The notes under the pieces were generated by a model. The model was not told the DNA's origin. It saw only the letters and a program-made list of their open reading frames with translations, and made no database searches. Below are positions 7,811-16,127 of a stretch of 34,096 nt of DNA, in pieces (position 1 is the stretch's first letter; each line of letters starts with the position of its first letter). The DNA is from an uncultured Ruminococcus sp. (GTDB lineage: Bacteria; Bacillota; Clostridia; Lachnospirales; Lachnospiraceae): positions 1 through 34,096 of the forward strand of contig UQKK01000034.1 of the NCBI GenBank assembly GCA_900541505.1. Reading direction: 5' to 3'. The position numbers and the translations under genes were made by a program.

Positions 7811-9781
7811 ATGGAAAAGCAGAAATACATAGGAAAAGAGAAATATCCACATCTATTTTCCCCTATTCGGATTGGAAATATCCGCATGAAAAACAGGATT
7901 ATCGGGGCTCCCACGAGCCCTAGTATGATTACCACAGAGGGACATTTTACTCCGGAGATGATTGCCTATCTGGAGGAAAAGGCAAAAGGCGGAGCGGCTG
8001 TCGTAACCTACGGGGAAGCAATCGTACATTCCGCTACCGGAAAATCCCATAATAAACAGCTGCAGTTGGATTCTTTCGGCGTAAAACAGGGAATGGCGGA
8101 GGCTGCCCGCGCAATTCACAATGCGGGGGCATACGCAAACATTCAGCTCTCCCACGGCGGAAAATATGGCGGTCTCGCCAGCGTAGGCGGAGACCAGGAT
8201 ACCTGTGCGGTTGCCTACGGACCGAGCCATGAGATGACACCGGAGGGTGAAGTATTTGAGATGTCCAGGGAGATGATTTTTGAGATTGCCGACTCCTACG
8301 GAAAAGCCGCGAAACTCTGTAAAGACTGCGGATTTGATATGGTGCAGGTACATGCCGCCCATGGATGGCTGTTCTCCCAGTTCCTCTCCCCGGTCATGAA
8401 TCAGAGGACGGACGAATTTGGCGGCAGTCTGGAGAACCGCGCCCGTTTCCTTTTATTGGCTCTGGATGCGGTGCGCAAGGCGGTTGGTCCGCGTTTCCCC
8501 ATTGAAATTCGCATTTCCGGGGATGATTTAACGGATGTGGGACTGAATATGGAAGACTGTGTAAAGGTCGCAAAGATGGTGGAAGATAAGGTGGATTTAT
8601 ACAATGTCTCCTGCGGAAACCACGAGGACCCCGCGATGTTCTGCCGTACCCATCCTTCCGCATTTTATCAGCGGGGCGTGAATGTCTATCTCGCGGCGGA
8701 AGTAAAGAAACATGTGAAGAAACCGGTGGCATGTGTGGGCTCTCTGAATGACCCGGCGCAGATGGAAGAGATTATCGCCACAGGGCAGGCTGACATCGTT
8801 GAAATCGGACGTGCGCTGCTGGCAGACCCCTGTCTTCCCAATAAAGCATTGATGGGCTGTGCACAGGACATTACTCCCTGCCTGCGCTGTTATGAATGTT
8901 TTGGTGAGACGAGCAAGAGTGAAACCGTAAAATGCACGGTCAACCCGACGATGGGACAGCAGCTCTATATGCTGGAGCACCCGTGCAAAACGAAGAAAGC
9001 AAAGAAGGTATTGATAGCAGGCGGCGGTCCTGCGGGCATGGAAGCGGCAATCACAGCCGCCCGCATGGGACACGACGTAACCCTGGTGGAGAGAGCGGAC
9101 AAGCTGGGCGGAAATCTGCATCCGGCGGGGGCGCCTTATTTCAAGCAGGATATCGCAAAGCTGTGTGAGGTATTATCTGCGAGAGTAAAAGAGGCAGGTG
9201 TTACAGTCATCCTCAATACAGAAGTGACACCGGAATATGTGAGAGATTTCGCTCCGGATGCCCTGTTTGTGGCGATTGGCTCCAATGAGCTGCGTCCGCC
9301 AATCAAAGGAATGGAACTGCCTCATGTAGTTATGGCGATTGACGCGGAGCTGCATCCGGAGAAATTGGGACAGCGCGTGGCAATCATGGGCGGAGGCCTG
9401 GTAGGAGGGGAGGCGGCAGTCTCCTTCTGTCATGAGGGAAAAGAGTGCTCTGTCATTGAGATGAAGCATGAGGTAGCGGAGGATGTCAATTCCTTCTACC
9501 GCGGCGGTCTGATGCCGGAAATTAAAAAGGCGGCGACGCTTTACACCGATACTATGGTAAAAGAAATCGTCCCCGGAGGCGTTGTCTGTGAAAAGGATGG
9601 AGAAGAGTTCACCGTCGAGGCAGACTCCGTGGTGTGTGCGCTTGGATTCCGCGCGCCTTATGACAAGGTGGATGCCCTGTGCGATGAGGCGGATGAGTAT
9701 TATATCATCGGCGACTGCAAAAATGTGGGTCAGATATACCATGCAATCAATCAGGCATATTATGCGGCATTATCCTTATAA
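7811..9781 (+). CDS. NADH:flavin oxidoreductase / 2,4-dienoyl-CoA reductase-like ene-reductase (OYE family, Fe-S)
   Basis: 656 residues from ATG 7811, chosen over an upstream in-frame ATG at 7757 because GGGAGG lies just before it and 7757 is inside the previous gene. The N-terminal FMN barrel (about 10-340) has H181 and H184 and the FLSPVMNQRTDEFGGS segment. Four cysteines for a 4Fe-4S cluster are C357, C360, C363 and C375. FAD and NAD(P) binding domains follow (AGGGPAGMEAA at 403-413; a second MGGGLVGGEAA). The family reduces C=C bonds next to a carbonyl or thioester; BaiCD/BaiH and dienoyl-CoA reductase are relatives. The residue that is usually Tyr in the HGY motif is W186 here. It probably reduces an enone or enoyl intermediate of this pathway. 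Confidence 0.87.
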   Translation: MEKQKYIGKEKYPHLFSPIRIGNIRMKNRIIGAPTSPSMITTEGHFTPEMIAYLEEKAKGGAAVVTYGEAIVHSATGKSHNKQLQLDSFGVKQGMAEAARAIHNAGAYANIQLSHGGKYGGLASVGGDQDTCAVAYGPSHEMTPEGEVFEMSREMIFEIADSYGKAAKLCKDCGFDMVQVHAAHGWLFSQFLSPVMNQRTDEFGGSLENRARFLLLALDAVRKAVGPRFPIEIRISGDDLTDVGLNMEDCVKVAKMVEDKVDLYNVSCGNHEDPAMFCRTHPSAFYQRGVNVYLAAEVKKHVKKPVACVGSLNDPAQMEEIIATGQADIVEIGRALLADPCLPNKALMGCAQDITPCLRCYECFGETSKSETVKCTVNPTMGQQLYMLEHPCKTKKAKKVLIAGGGPAGMEAAITAARMGHDVTLVERADKLGGNLHPAGAPYFKQDIAKLCEVLSARVKEAGVTVILNTEVTPEYVRDFAPDALFVAIGSNELRPPIKGMELPHVVMAIDAELHPEKLGQRVAIMGGGLVGGEAAVSFCHEGKECSVIEMKHEVAEDVNSFYRGGLMPEIKKAATLYTDTMVKEIVPGGVVCEKDGEEFTVEADSVVCALGFRAPYDKVDALCDEADEYYIIGDCKNVGQIYHAINQAYYAALSL

Positions 9782-9836
9782 AAACCGGAAAATGACAGGA
9801 CCAAAGGTTTGCCGTAAATATGCGGAAATAATGAAA

Positions 9837-9865
9837 TTGCGGCTGTAAAGCGATAGAAATATAAT
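9837..9865 (+). promoter_or_regulatory. Internal sigma-A promoter before the aldolase/kinase genes
   Basis: TTGCGG at 9837-9842, a 17-base spacer and a perfect TATAAT at 9860-9865. It sits in the 142-base gap after the ene-reductase, the largest gap between plus-strand genes up to 16107. The aldolase-to-acyltransferase genes may therefore be transcribed independently as well as by read-through. Confidence 0.6.
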
Positions 9866-9923
9866 GATAGCAGAGTCAGAAAGAAAGACAAAAAAGTGAA
9901 AAAAAGAAAGGAAGTAATAAAAA

Positions 9924-10562
9924 ATGAAGTATGAGAATACGAGAAAAATTGTGTTGGATGCGATTTTAGATGCGCTGGACCAGGGACTGATTCACGGAAC
10001 CTCCGGCAACATTGCCATGCGTGATGACAACGATGATGTCGTGGCTATTACACCCAGCGGTATCTCCTATAAGACCATGACAGCAGACCAGATTGCGATT
10101 GTAGATTTGAATGGAAAATGGCTGGACGGTCCTTTTAAACCATCTTCAGAGTGTCCGATGCACACGGCTGTCATGAGAGCGAGAAAAGATGTAAGAGCGA
10201 CAATACATACACACGGCATGTTCGCTACGATTGCGGCTATGGGCGGAGAACTCCTTCCGATTACACCTCCGCAGTGCGAATTTGTTCCGGTGGGGATTGT
10301 GCCGTTCACAATGCCGGGCAGCGATGACGTGGCGGAGAAAGTTGTAGAGACTCTCGGAGCAGAGGGACGCGCGGTAGTGATTAAGAACCACGGAATGTTC
10401 GCATGTGGAAAAGACATGAAGGCGGCGATGGCTGCGACTGTCTATACAGAGGAGATGGCACAGGCGACGTGGTACGCGAAGGTTGCCGGAATCTACAATC
10501 CGATGCCGGAAGAAGCAGTAAAGAAGATGAAGGAACTGATTGCGGCAGACCAGGCAGTTTAA
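9924..10562 (+). CDS. Class II (zinc) aldolase/adducin family protein
   Basis: 212 residues, the usual length of L-fuculose-1-phosphate aldolase and L-ribulose-5-phosphate 4-epimerase. Family motifs are present: GTSGN (25-29) and TPSG (43-46) for the phosphate, zinc ligands H95 and H97 in IHTHG and H156 in KNHG, and catalytic-type E76 in PSSECPMH. The likely reaction is retro-aldol cleavage of a ketose phosphate or sugar-acid phosphate to a three-carbon phosphate plus an aldehyde. Epimerase or decarboxylase members also exist, so the exact reaction is open. A GAAAGGAAG ribosome site precedes the ATG. The kinase gene begins 15 bases later, which supports kinase and aldolase acting in sequence. 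Confidence 0.88.
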   Translation: MKYENTRKIVLDAILDALDQGLIHGTSGNIAMRDDNDDVVAITPSGISYKTMTADQIAIVDLNGKWLDGPFKPSSECPMHTAVMRARKDVRATIHTHGMFATIAAMGGELLPITPPQCEFVPVGIVPFTMPGSDDVAEKVVETLGAEGRAVVIKNHGMFACGKDMKAAMAATVYTEEMAQATWYAKVAGIYNPMPEEAVKKMKELIAADQAV

Positions 10563-10577
10563 TGAATGAGGGGAATT

Positions 10578-12170
10578 ATGGAGCAGTATTTACTTGGAAT
10601 GGATTGCGGAACAACGAATCTGAAGGCAGTACTCTTAAGAGAAGACGGAAAAATCGTAGCATCGGCAAGCCGTCCCAGCACAACCATCCATTGCGGTCCC
10701 TCCATGGTGGAACAAAACGCGGAAGAATGGTGGAACAACACCGTTGAAATTTTCCGGGAAATCGCACATAAGGCGGGGCAGACAGTGGTTTCACAGATAA
10801 AGGGTATCGCTATCAGCTCCCACACAGTAACCCTCCTTCCGCTGGATGAAAACCGCAGACCGCTGAGGAATGCGCTGACCTGCCAGGATGGGCGTTCCGC
10901 GGGGGAAGTACATGAGATTGTAGAGCGGATGGGATTAGAGCGATTTGTCTCTATCGTAGGAGGTCAGCCGGCAGCGGCGTTTCTGCCGAACAAGATGCTG
11001 TGGTTTCGCAGACACGAACCGGAATTGTTCGCAAAGACCAAATATTATATACAGGCAAGCTCTTATCTGAATATGAAGCTGACAGGCGTCATGGTCAGTG
11101 ATTTGGACCAGGCGGCGCGGACACAGTGTCTGGATATTCGCACCATGACATGGTCACAGGAGATTGGCAATGTGATTGGCGTGGATTTAGAGGCAGTCAT
11201 GCCAAAGCTGGTACCCGTTGATGAAGTGATTGGCACCGTATCTGCCGCGGCAGCAAGAGAAACCGGGCTTGCCGCAGGCATACCGGTACTGGCGGGGTGC
11301 AGCGATGCGATGGCTTCCATGTACGCTATGGGTTTGAGCAAACTGGGCGAGGCAGGGGAGTCATCCGGTACCACCTCCCTGGTATTTGTAGGAAGCAGGC
11401 AGCAGAGTGAACCGGACGTACCGGTTGTCACAAAGCCCTGCGCGATTCAGGGAATGCCCTGGATTTTTGATGCACCCATTCAGTCTACCGGCGCTTCCAT
11501 CAAGTGGTTCATTGAAAAAATGGGAGCCGAGGAACGAGCGGCGGCAGAAAAGAGCGGTGTAAATATCTATGATTATTTGAATCAAATCGCTCTTGAGTCT
11601 GTACCGGGTTCCGGCGGGGTATTCTTTTACCCCTACCTTTTGGGAGAGCGGGCGCCGCTGTGGAATGAATATGCCAGAGGGATGTTCACCGGGATGAGTA
11701 TGTTTATGAAGCGCAGTGATTTAGTCCGTTCTGTATTTGAAGGAACTGCCTACGCTGTGCGGCATGTCATCGAGACCGTGAGAAAATCAGGCGGCGAGGC
11801 CAAGAAACTTCGCATCTGCGGCGGCGGGGCGAAAAGCCGCACCTGGTGCCAGATTAAAGCCTCCATGCTCCGTATGCCGGTCTACCTGCTGGATGATACT
11901 TCCGGGGATGTACCGGTCGGCGCTGCTCTGATTGCCGGACACAAGGTCGGAGTTTTCCCCAATCTTTCCAAAGCGGTGGAAGAGATTATACACGTCAAAG
12001 AGGTCATTGAACCTGTGGAAGAATGGGCAAAGGTCTACGATGAACTTTACCCGTATTATATAAAGATGTACCGCCAGTTGGACGGCACTTTGAAAGAGCT
12101 GAGGGAAACAGTCGTCCATATACAGGAGAACGGATATTTTGCAAATGCAGGCGTTCATCCTGTGCGATAG
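10578..12170 (+). CDS. FGGY family carbohydrate kinase (xylulokinase-like)
   Basis: 530 residues from ATG 10578, preferred over ATG 10566 because GAGGGG lies 4-5 bases upstream of it. The N-terminal ATPase signature YLLGMDCGTTNLKAVLL is at residues 4-20. The catalytic-type Asp is in GCSDAMASMY, near residue 237. The C-terminal FGGY block includes GGGAKSRTWCQIKASM and SGDVPVGAALIAG. It phosphorylates a sugar or polyol with ATP in the cytoplasm. Specificity (xylulose, fuculose, erythritol, other) cannot be assigned. It probably makes the phosphorylated substrate for the aldolase gene just before it. Confidence 0.88.
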   Translation: MEQYLLGMDCGTTNLKAVLLREDGKIVASASRPSTTIHCGPSMVEQNAEEWWNNTVEIFREIAHKAGQTVVSQIKGIAISSHTVTLLPLDENRRPLRNALTCQDGRSAGEVHEIVERMGLERFVSIVGGQPAAAFLPNKMLWFRRHEPELFAKTKYYIQASSYLNMKLTGVMVSDLDQAARTQCLDIRTMTWSQEIGNVIGVDLEAVMPKLVPVDEVIGTVSAAAARETGLAAGIPVLAGCSDAMASMYAMGLSKLGEAGESSGTTSLVFVGSRQQSEPDVPVVTKPCAIQGMPWIFDAPIQSTGASIKWFIEKMGAEERAAAEKSGVNIYDYLNQIALESVPGSGGVFFYPYLLGERAPLWNEYARGMFTGMSMFMKRSDLVRSVFEGTAYAVRHVIETVRKSGGEAKKLRICGGGAKSRTWCQIKASMLRMPVYLLDDTSGDVPVGAALIAGHKVGVFPNLSKAVEEIIHVKEVIEPVEEWAKVYDELYPYYIKMYRQLDGTLKELRETVVHIQENGYFANAGVHPVR

Positions 12171-12185
12171 AGAGGAGAAGCGATT

Positions 12186-13019
12186 ATGGATAAGATTAAA
12201 GTGATGCTGATTTCCGGTAAAGTGACATCAGAGCACTATTACCCGAAAGCAAATGAGGCAATCCGCACGATGCTGGAGTCTACCGGGCGGTTTGAGGTGA
12301 AAGTGGTAGAGGAATTTAACGGAGCCACACAAAAGACCCTGGATGGATACGACTTGATTTTTCTGAACTACGACGGCAAAACGGAACCGACGGCATCCTA
12401 TGAGCGTTGGGAGCCGGGCGCGGAAAAGGTCTTTTTCGATTTCGTAAAGAGCGGAAAAGGACTCTATATCCATCACTCCAGTGTCTGGCTGGAGGAAGGA
12501 CTGCCGGATGAATACAAGGAAATGTGGGGCTATTATCTGACGATGCCCGAAGGCAGAAAATGTCCGGAGGATGACCTTGTGGTACAGAATGTGGCGCCGG
12601 AAGACCCGATTATGAAAGACATCGAAGACTTCATGATTATCGGGGACGATTTGTTCAGCGGTGTGCAGGAGATGCCGGGGAAAAAAGAAGTGCTGGGCGC
12701 CATCTACGATGATATAAAACTGTACCAGAAAGACTGGTGGCCGCCGAAACACCATCCGGTGTATATCCCTGATGGGAAATTGGAGAATATGCGCGGAGTC
12801 AACACCATGCAGCCGGTCATCTGGAAAAATTATTACGGCGAAGGCAGAGTCTTCGGATGCAGCATCGGGCACGGCATTGACACATACCGTCGCCTGAACT
12901 ATGTGACCATTCTCGTCAGAGGAGCAGAGTGGGCGGCGACCGGCAAAGTAACGCTGGAGAAACCGAAACGGACCGGGGACAATCGCTTTAACGAGTGGCC
13001 CTATTATCATAATAACTGA
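12186..13019 (+). CDS. ThuA-like domain protein (glutamine amidotransferase fold)
   Basis: 277 residues. The ThuA family has a class I amidotransferase-like fold without amidotransferase activity and is usually found with sugar oxidation genes. Supporting segments are VMLISGKVTSEHYYPKANEA at the start, the LIFLNYDG strand, GLYIHHSS near residue 95, and the C-terminal IGHGIDTYRRLNY with RGAEWAATGKV. The conserved histidines suggest metal or substrate binding. Its reaction is not known for most members; action on a keto-sugar is a reasonable inference. It has a GAGGAG ribosome site and begins 15 bases after the kinase. Confidence 0.75.
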   Translation: MDKIKVMLISGKVTSEHYYPKANEAIRTMLESTGRFEVKVVEEFNGATQKTLDGYDLIFLNYDGKTEPTASYERWEPGAEKVFFDFVKSGKGLYIHHSSVWLEEGLPDEYKEMWGYYLTMPEGRKCPEDDLVVQNVAPEDPIMKDIEDFMIIGDDLFSGVQEMPGKKEVLGAIYDDIKLYQKDWWPPKHHPVYIPDGKLENMRGVNTMQPVIWKNYYGEGRVFGCSIGHGIDTYRRLNYVTILVRGAEWAATGKVTLEKPKRTGDNRFNEWPYYHNN

Positions 13020-13030
13020 ATAGGAAAAAA

Positions 13031-13060
13031 AGTTCCTGTATAGATTCAGGGACACTTTTA
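13031..13060 (+). terminator. Hairpin between ThuA and ACP genes (attenuator or processing site)
   Basis: GTTCCTG (13032-13038) pairs with CAGGGAC (13047-13053) around an 8-base loop, flanked by an A-run and by ACTTTTATAG. The tail is too T-poor for a strong terminator. It could partly terminate transcription or set different mRNA levels for the ACP-thiolase-DUF35-acyltransferase genes, which follow with their own AAAGGAGG ribosome site. Confidence 0.4.
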
Positions 13061-13080
13061 TAGAAAAAGGAGGAACAGTC

Positions 13081-13320
13081 ATGACAAGAGAAGAAGTTTT
13101 GGCAAAAATGATTGAATTTGCGGCAATGGCATTTAACAAAGAAGCATCTGAAATCAAGGAAGATACAAATATTTCTGAGGAGCTTGGAGTGGCATCTTCA
13201 CAGCGTGTGGCGATGACGGCTTCTATCGAGAATGAGTTTGATGTCATGATTCCGGTTGCGCGCTTTGGAAAGTTCGAGACCATCGGAGCTCTTGTTGATT
13301 TTGTGATGGATGAAATGTAA
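13081..13320 (+). CDS. Acyl carrier protein, non-canonical carrier motif
   Basis: 79 residues with the acidic four-helix pattern of ACP. The segment EELGVASSQRVAMTASIENE aligns with the usual helix II region (LGADSLDTVELVMALEEEF), placing S39 at the serine that normally receives 4'-phosphopantetheine. The standard DSL is A38-S39-S40 here. Downstream EFDVMIP matches the usual EFDIEIP. A strong AAAGGAGG ribosome site precedes the ATG. It is a stand-alone carrier directly before a thiolase-like gene and shares the cluster with an Sfp-type transferase, so it is probably a dedicated carrier for this pathway, not the housekeeping fatty-acid ACP. Whether S39 is modified is not shown by sequence. Confidence 0.85.
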   Translation: MTREEVLAKMIEFAAMAFNKEASEIKEDTNISEELGVASSQRVAMTASIENEFDVMIPVARFGKFETIGALVDFVMDEM

Positions 13321-13331
13321 GGAGAACAGGT

Positions 13332-14621
13332 ATGGTAAACAATGTAAAATTAGGAAAAAACTTGAGAAGTGTCTCCATCGTCGGGATAGGCGCGACACCT
13401 TTTTTCAACGGTGTGGAGAATCAAACGTATAAAGGGCTTACAAACGGGGAACTTTTCGGACATGCGGCGCTGGATGCCATGAAAGACGCGGGAGTGGAGC
13501 CGAGAGATGTACAGTATTTCTTTCACGGCTCTGCCAATCCGCACGTATTAAATCACTGTATCACACCGAATCTTCAGGTGGCAGACTGGTTCGGAATGAG
13601 GGGGAAAGGTTCTCTCTCCCACTCAGAAGGATGCTGCACCGGGTATATCGCTTTAGAGGAAGCTGTGATGGCAGTTGCCAGCGGCGCCTACGATATTGTC
13701 CTGACAGGGTGCAGTGAGCAGGGAACCGGGATGCCGGACGGAAATACACCGGACCACATGCGAGTGCCGCTGACTTCGGAAGTACTGTTCCCGGATTTGG
13801 ATTCTATTTTTGACCGCGCCTATGGACGGTATCTCGGCGGCGGTCCGGGCATGAACCATGATGACTGGATTAACTATTACGCAAAAGAAAACGGGTTGAG
13901 CGCGGACGAGATTGACGACGTGCTCTCCCATCAGGCATACCATTTCCGCCGTGCGGCGGCGCTCTGCCCGCGCGCGATACGCCGGACTCCGTTTGAGGAG
14001 ATGGCAAAAGAGGCGGGATATGATGACGTGTGGGAATTTATGAAGTCCCCCAGCAATCCGAAAATGACACAGTATTTAAGAACGGCAAGTGATTCCTGTG
14101 TGGCGGACGGAGCAGCGGCTTGTATCGTGGTGCCCACAGAGATGGCAAAACAATTTACAGACAAGCCGGTGGAGGTACTGGGAATCGGAGCTTCTGTGCT
14201 GGATGCGATTGTACCTCATCTGGAGAAAAAGGCAACGGCAGAGGCAGCGCGCCAGGTATTTGAACTGACGGGGCTTACCGCGGACGATATAGACCTTCTG
14301 TATGTCAATGATTTCATCGGCTCTTCCGCATTTCTGGCGGCAGAGGAAATTGGCTACCTTCCCAAAGGAGAGGGATGGAAATACGTACTGGATGGAAGAA
14401 TTGCATATGATGGGGATAAGCCTATGAATACCAACGGCGGAAGAACCTCCTACGGTCATGCGTTTGGGGCTTCCGGTATGGCGGATGTCTTCGAGGCAGT
14501 CACCCAGATGCGGGGAGAAGCCGGTGAACGTCAGATAAAGAAACTTCCGAAACGCACATTCCTGAGAGGATTTGGCGGCGCACAGAATGTCCGCGCAATC
14601 ATCCTGGAATCAAAATTTTAA
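13332..14621 (+). CDS. Thiolase superfamily protein (SCP-x/lipid-transfer thiolase-like)
   Basis: 429 residues with a thiolase fold pattern. SHSEGCCTGYIALEEAV places C101 (or C102) at the nucleophile, and NTNGGRTSYGHAFGASGMAD gives H376 in the GHxxGASG block. The usual second catalytic Cys near the C-terminus is absent; the region reads RGFGGAQNVRAII. The central loop is shorter and different from biosynthetic acetoacetyl-CoA thiolase. This subfamily is typically encoded next to DUF35 proteins, as here (22 bases to the next gene), and members include C-C bond forming or cleaving enzymes such as steroid retro-aldolases and acyltransferases. It starts 11 bases after the ACP, so an acyl-ACP or acyl-CoA substrate is likely. 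It is annotated by family, not by reaction. Confidence 0.82.
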   Translation: MVNNVKLGKNLRSVSIVGIGATPFFNGVENQTYKGLTNGELFGHAALDAMKDAGVEPRDVQYFFHGSANPHVLNHCITPNLQVADWFGMRGKGSLSHSEGCCTGYIALEEAVMAVASGAYDIVLTGCSEQGTGMPDGNTPDHMRVPLTSEVLFPDLDSIFDRAYGRYLGGGPGMNHDDWINYYAKENGLSADEIDDVLSHQAYHFRRAAALCPRAIRRTPFEEMAKEAGYDDVWEFMKSPSNPKMTQYLRTASDSCVADGAAACIVVPTEMAKQFTDKPVEVLGIGASVLDAIVPHLEKKATAEAARQVFELTGLTADDIDLLYVNDFIGSSAFLAAEEIGYLPKGEGWKYVLDGRIAYDGDKPMNTNGGRTSYGHAFGASGMADVFEAVTQMRGEAGERQIKKLPKRTFLRGFGGAQNVRAIILESKF

Positions 14622-14643
14622 TTAGAGAACAGGAGGTTTTGAA

Positions 14644-15081
14644 ATGAGCGCTGAAAGAATGAAAGCAGAAGAATTTTGGAATCCGGAACACATAGTAGAA
14701 AAGTTCTGGAATGGTTTAAAAGAAGGCACAATCTACGCAAGAAAGTGCAAGGAATGCGGGGCGGTTGAGTTCCCGCCGCATTTAGCCTGCAACAGCTGCG
14801 GATATCATGAGACGGAATGGATGACATTGAGCGGAAAAGGCGAGCTGAAGAGCTTTGTATTTACGGGAGTGTTAAATGCCAGACTGGAACTCGAGGACAG
14901 AGGGCTGAAATATGTGTGCGGCGAAGTGCAGTTTGATGAAGGTCCTTCCATCAATGCGGTAATCTTAGGAATCAATAAGAAAAAAGCACGCGAGATAGAA
15001 GGAAAACTTCCGGTGCGGGTGCGCCCGGTCTTCTATGATATGGGAAGGTATACCACATTATTCTTTGAGTTGGATGAATAA
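14644..15081 (+). CDS. DUF35 Zn-ribbon/OB-fold protein
   Basis: 145 residues. The N-terminal helix (about 8-27, EEFWNPEHIVEKFWNGLKEG) is followed by a rubredoxin-like zinc ribbon with C35, C38, C49 and C52 (CKECG and CNSCG), then an OB-fold from about residue 57. Proteins of this family bind thiolase-superfamily partners and are thought to position CoA or acyl groups; known partners include archaeal thiolase/HMG-CoA synthase, PhlC and steroid aldolases. Here it follows the thiolase-like gene directly, with an AGGAGG ribosome site, so the two most likely form a complex. Confidence 0.87.
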   Translation: MSAERMKAEEFWNPEHIVEKFWNGLKEGTIYARKCKECGAVEFPPHLACNSCGYHETEWMTLSGKGELKSFVFTGVLNARLELEDRGLKYVCGEVQFDEGPSINAVILGINKKKAREIEGKLPVRVRPVFYDMGRYTTLFFELDE

Positions 15082-15102
15082 GAGGCATCGGAGGAACAAT
15101 CT

Positions 15103-16107
15103 ATGAGCGTTTTAGATGAGATTTATAAGAGAGCAAAGACGGATGTTAAGCGGGTTGCCTTTCCGGAAGCTGCCAATGAAAAGATGATGCAGGCGGCATA
15201 TGAGACAGGGAAAGAAGGGTATATTATCCCTGTTCTGGTGGGAGATGCAGAGGCTTTGAAAGAGCTCGCGAAGGAGAGGGGATACGATGTATCGGTCTTC
15301 ACCTTTGTGGATATCAATGATGAAACCTATAAGCAGCAGATTATTGAAAAGTACGTAAGCCTGCCGGATACCATTTTTAAAGAAAAAGCTATGAGCCGGC
15401 GTATGCAGGACCCCTTATACTTTGCCATGGCAATGGAAAAAGTAGGGGAAGCGGACGTGACGTTCGCGGGGATTGACAATACCACAGGGGATGTCCTGAT
15501 GGCAGGACAGATGATTATCGGTATGAAACCGGGAATCAGCACGATTTCCAGTATTGGTCTGGCGGATATACCGGGATATGAGGGCAGCGAGGGCTCTCTG
15601 CTGGCTGTCGGTGACAGCGCGGTATGCACAAACCCCAACGCGGAACAATTGGCGAGTATCGCCATCTCCGCCTGCGATACGGTACGGGAACTTTTAGGAT
15701 GGGAGCCAAGATGTGCCATGATATCCTATTCCACGCTGGGAAGCGGACAGGGGGAATTGATAGATAAAGTGACCGAGGCGTTGAAAATTGCCAATGAGCT
15801 GCGCCCGGATTTGGCAATCGATGGGGAATTTCAGTTAGATGCGGCGATTGTCCCGGCGGTAGCTAAGAAGAAGGTCCTGCGAGAGAGCAAAGTGGCAGGA
15901 AAAGCCAATGTGCTGATTTGGCCGGACTTAAACGTAGGAAACACGGCGGTGAAACTGATTCAGCAGTTCGGTCACGCCGATGCGTACGGACCGATGCTCC
16001 AGGGATTCAACAGCGTGGTCTGCGACTGTTCCAGAGGAGCGCCGGTCTCTGAAATCAAAGGAAATATCGTCATTTCTGCTGTGCGGGCAGCAGGCAGTAA
16101 AAAGTAG
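15103..16107 (+). CDS. Phosphate acyltransferase (phosphate acetyl/butyryltransferase family)
   Basis: 334 residues, the size of a stand-alone Pta. It converts acyl-CoA plus phosphate to acyl-phosphate plus CoA. Family segments are AMISYSTLGSGQGELIDKV, DLAIDGEFQLDAAIVP, ANVLIWPDLNVGNTAVKLIQ and YGPMLQGFNSVVCDCSRGAP. The N-terminus (VKRVAFPEAANEKMMQAAYE) also fits Pta. The preferred chain length cannot be read; with butyrate kinase nearby, a C3-C5 acyl group is plausible. It starts 21 bases after the DUF35 gene with GGAGG, and is the last plus-strand gene before the inverted transferase gene. Together with the kinase it yields ATP. Confidence 0.86.
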   Translation: MSVLDEIYKRAKTDVKRVAFPEAANEKMMQAAYETGKEGYIIPVLVGDAEALKELAKERGYDVSVFTFVDINDETYKQQIIEKYVSLPDTIFKEKAMSRRMQDPLYFAMAMEKVGEADVTFAGIDNTTGDVLMAGQMIIGMKPGISTISSIGLADIPGYEGSEGSLLAVGDSAVCTNPNAEQLASIAISACDTVRELLGWEPRCAMISYSTLGSGQGELIDKVTEALKIANELRPDLAIDGEFQLDAAIVPAVAKKKVLRESKVAGKANVLIWPDLNVGNTAVKLIQQFGHADAYGPMLQGFNSVVCDCSRGAPVSEIKGNIVISAVRAAGSKK

Positions 16108-16111
16108 GACG

Positions 16112-16127
16112 GTCTGTTTGGACAGAC
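16112..16127. terminator. Short hairpin between convergent genes
   Basis: GTCTGT (16112-16117) and ACAGAC (16122-16127) form a 6-bp stem with a TTGG loop in the 20-base gap between the acyltransferase and the convergent PPTase gene. No long T-tract follows, so termination would be weak. Confidence 0.4.

Noticed and set aside
13332..15081. Thiolase/DUF35 pair as steroid side-chain aldolase (Ltp2-like) with a BaiH-like ene-reductase
   Set aside because: No other steroid or bile-acid genes are present; kinase, class II aldolase and ThuA fit a sugar-like substrate better, and the thiolase keeps Cys residues at the nucleophile position.
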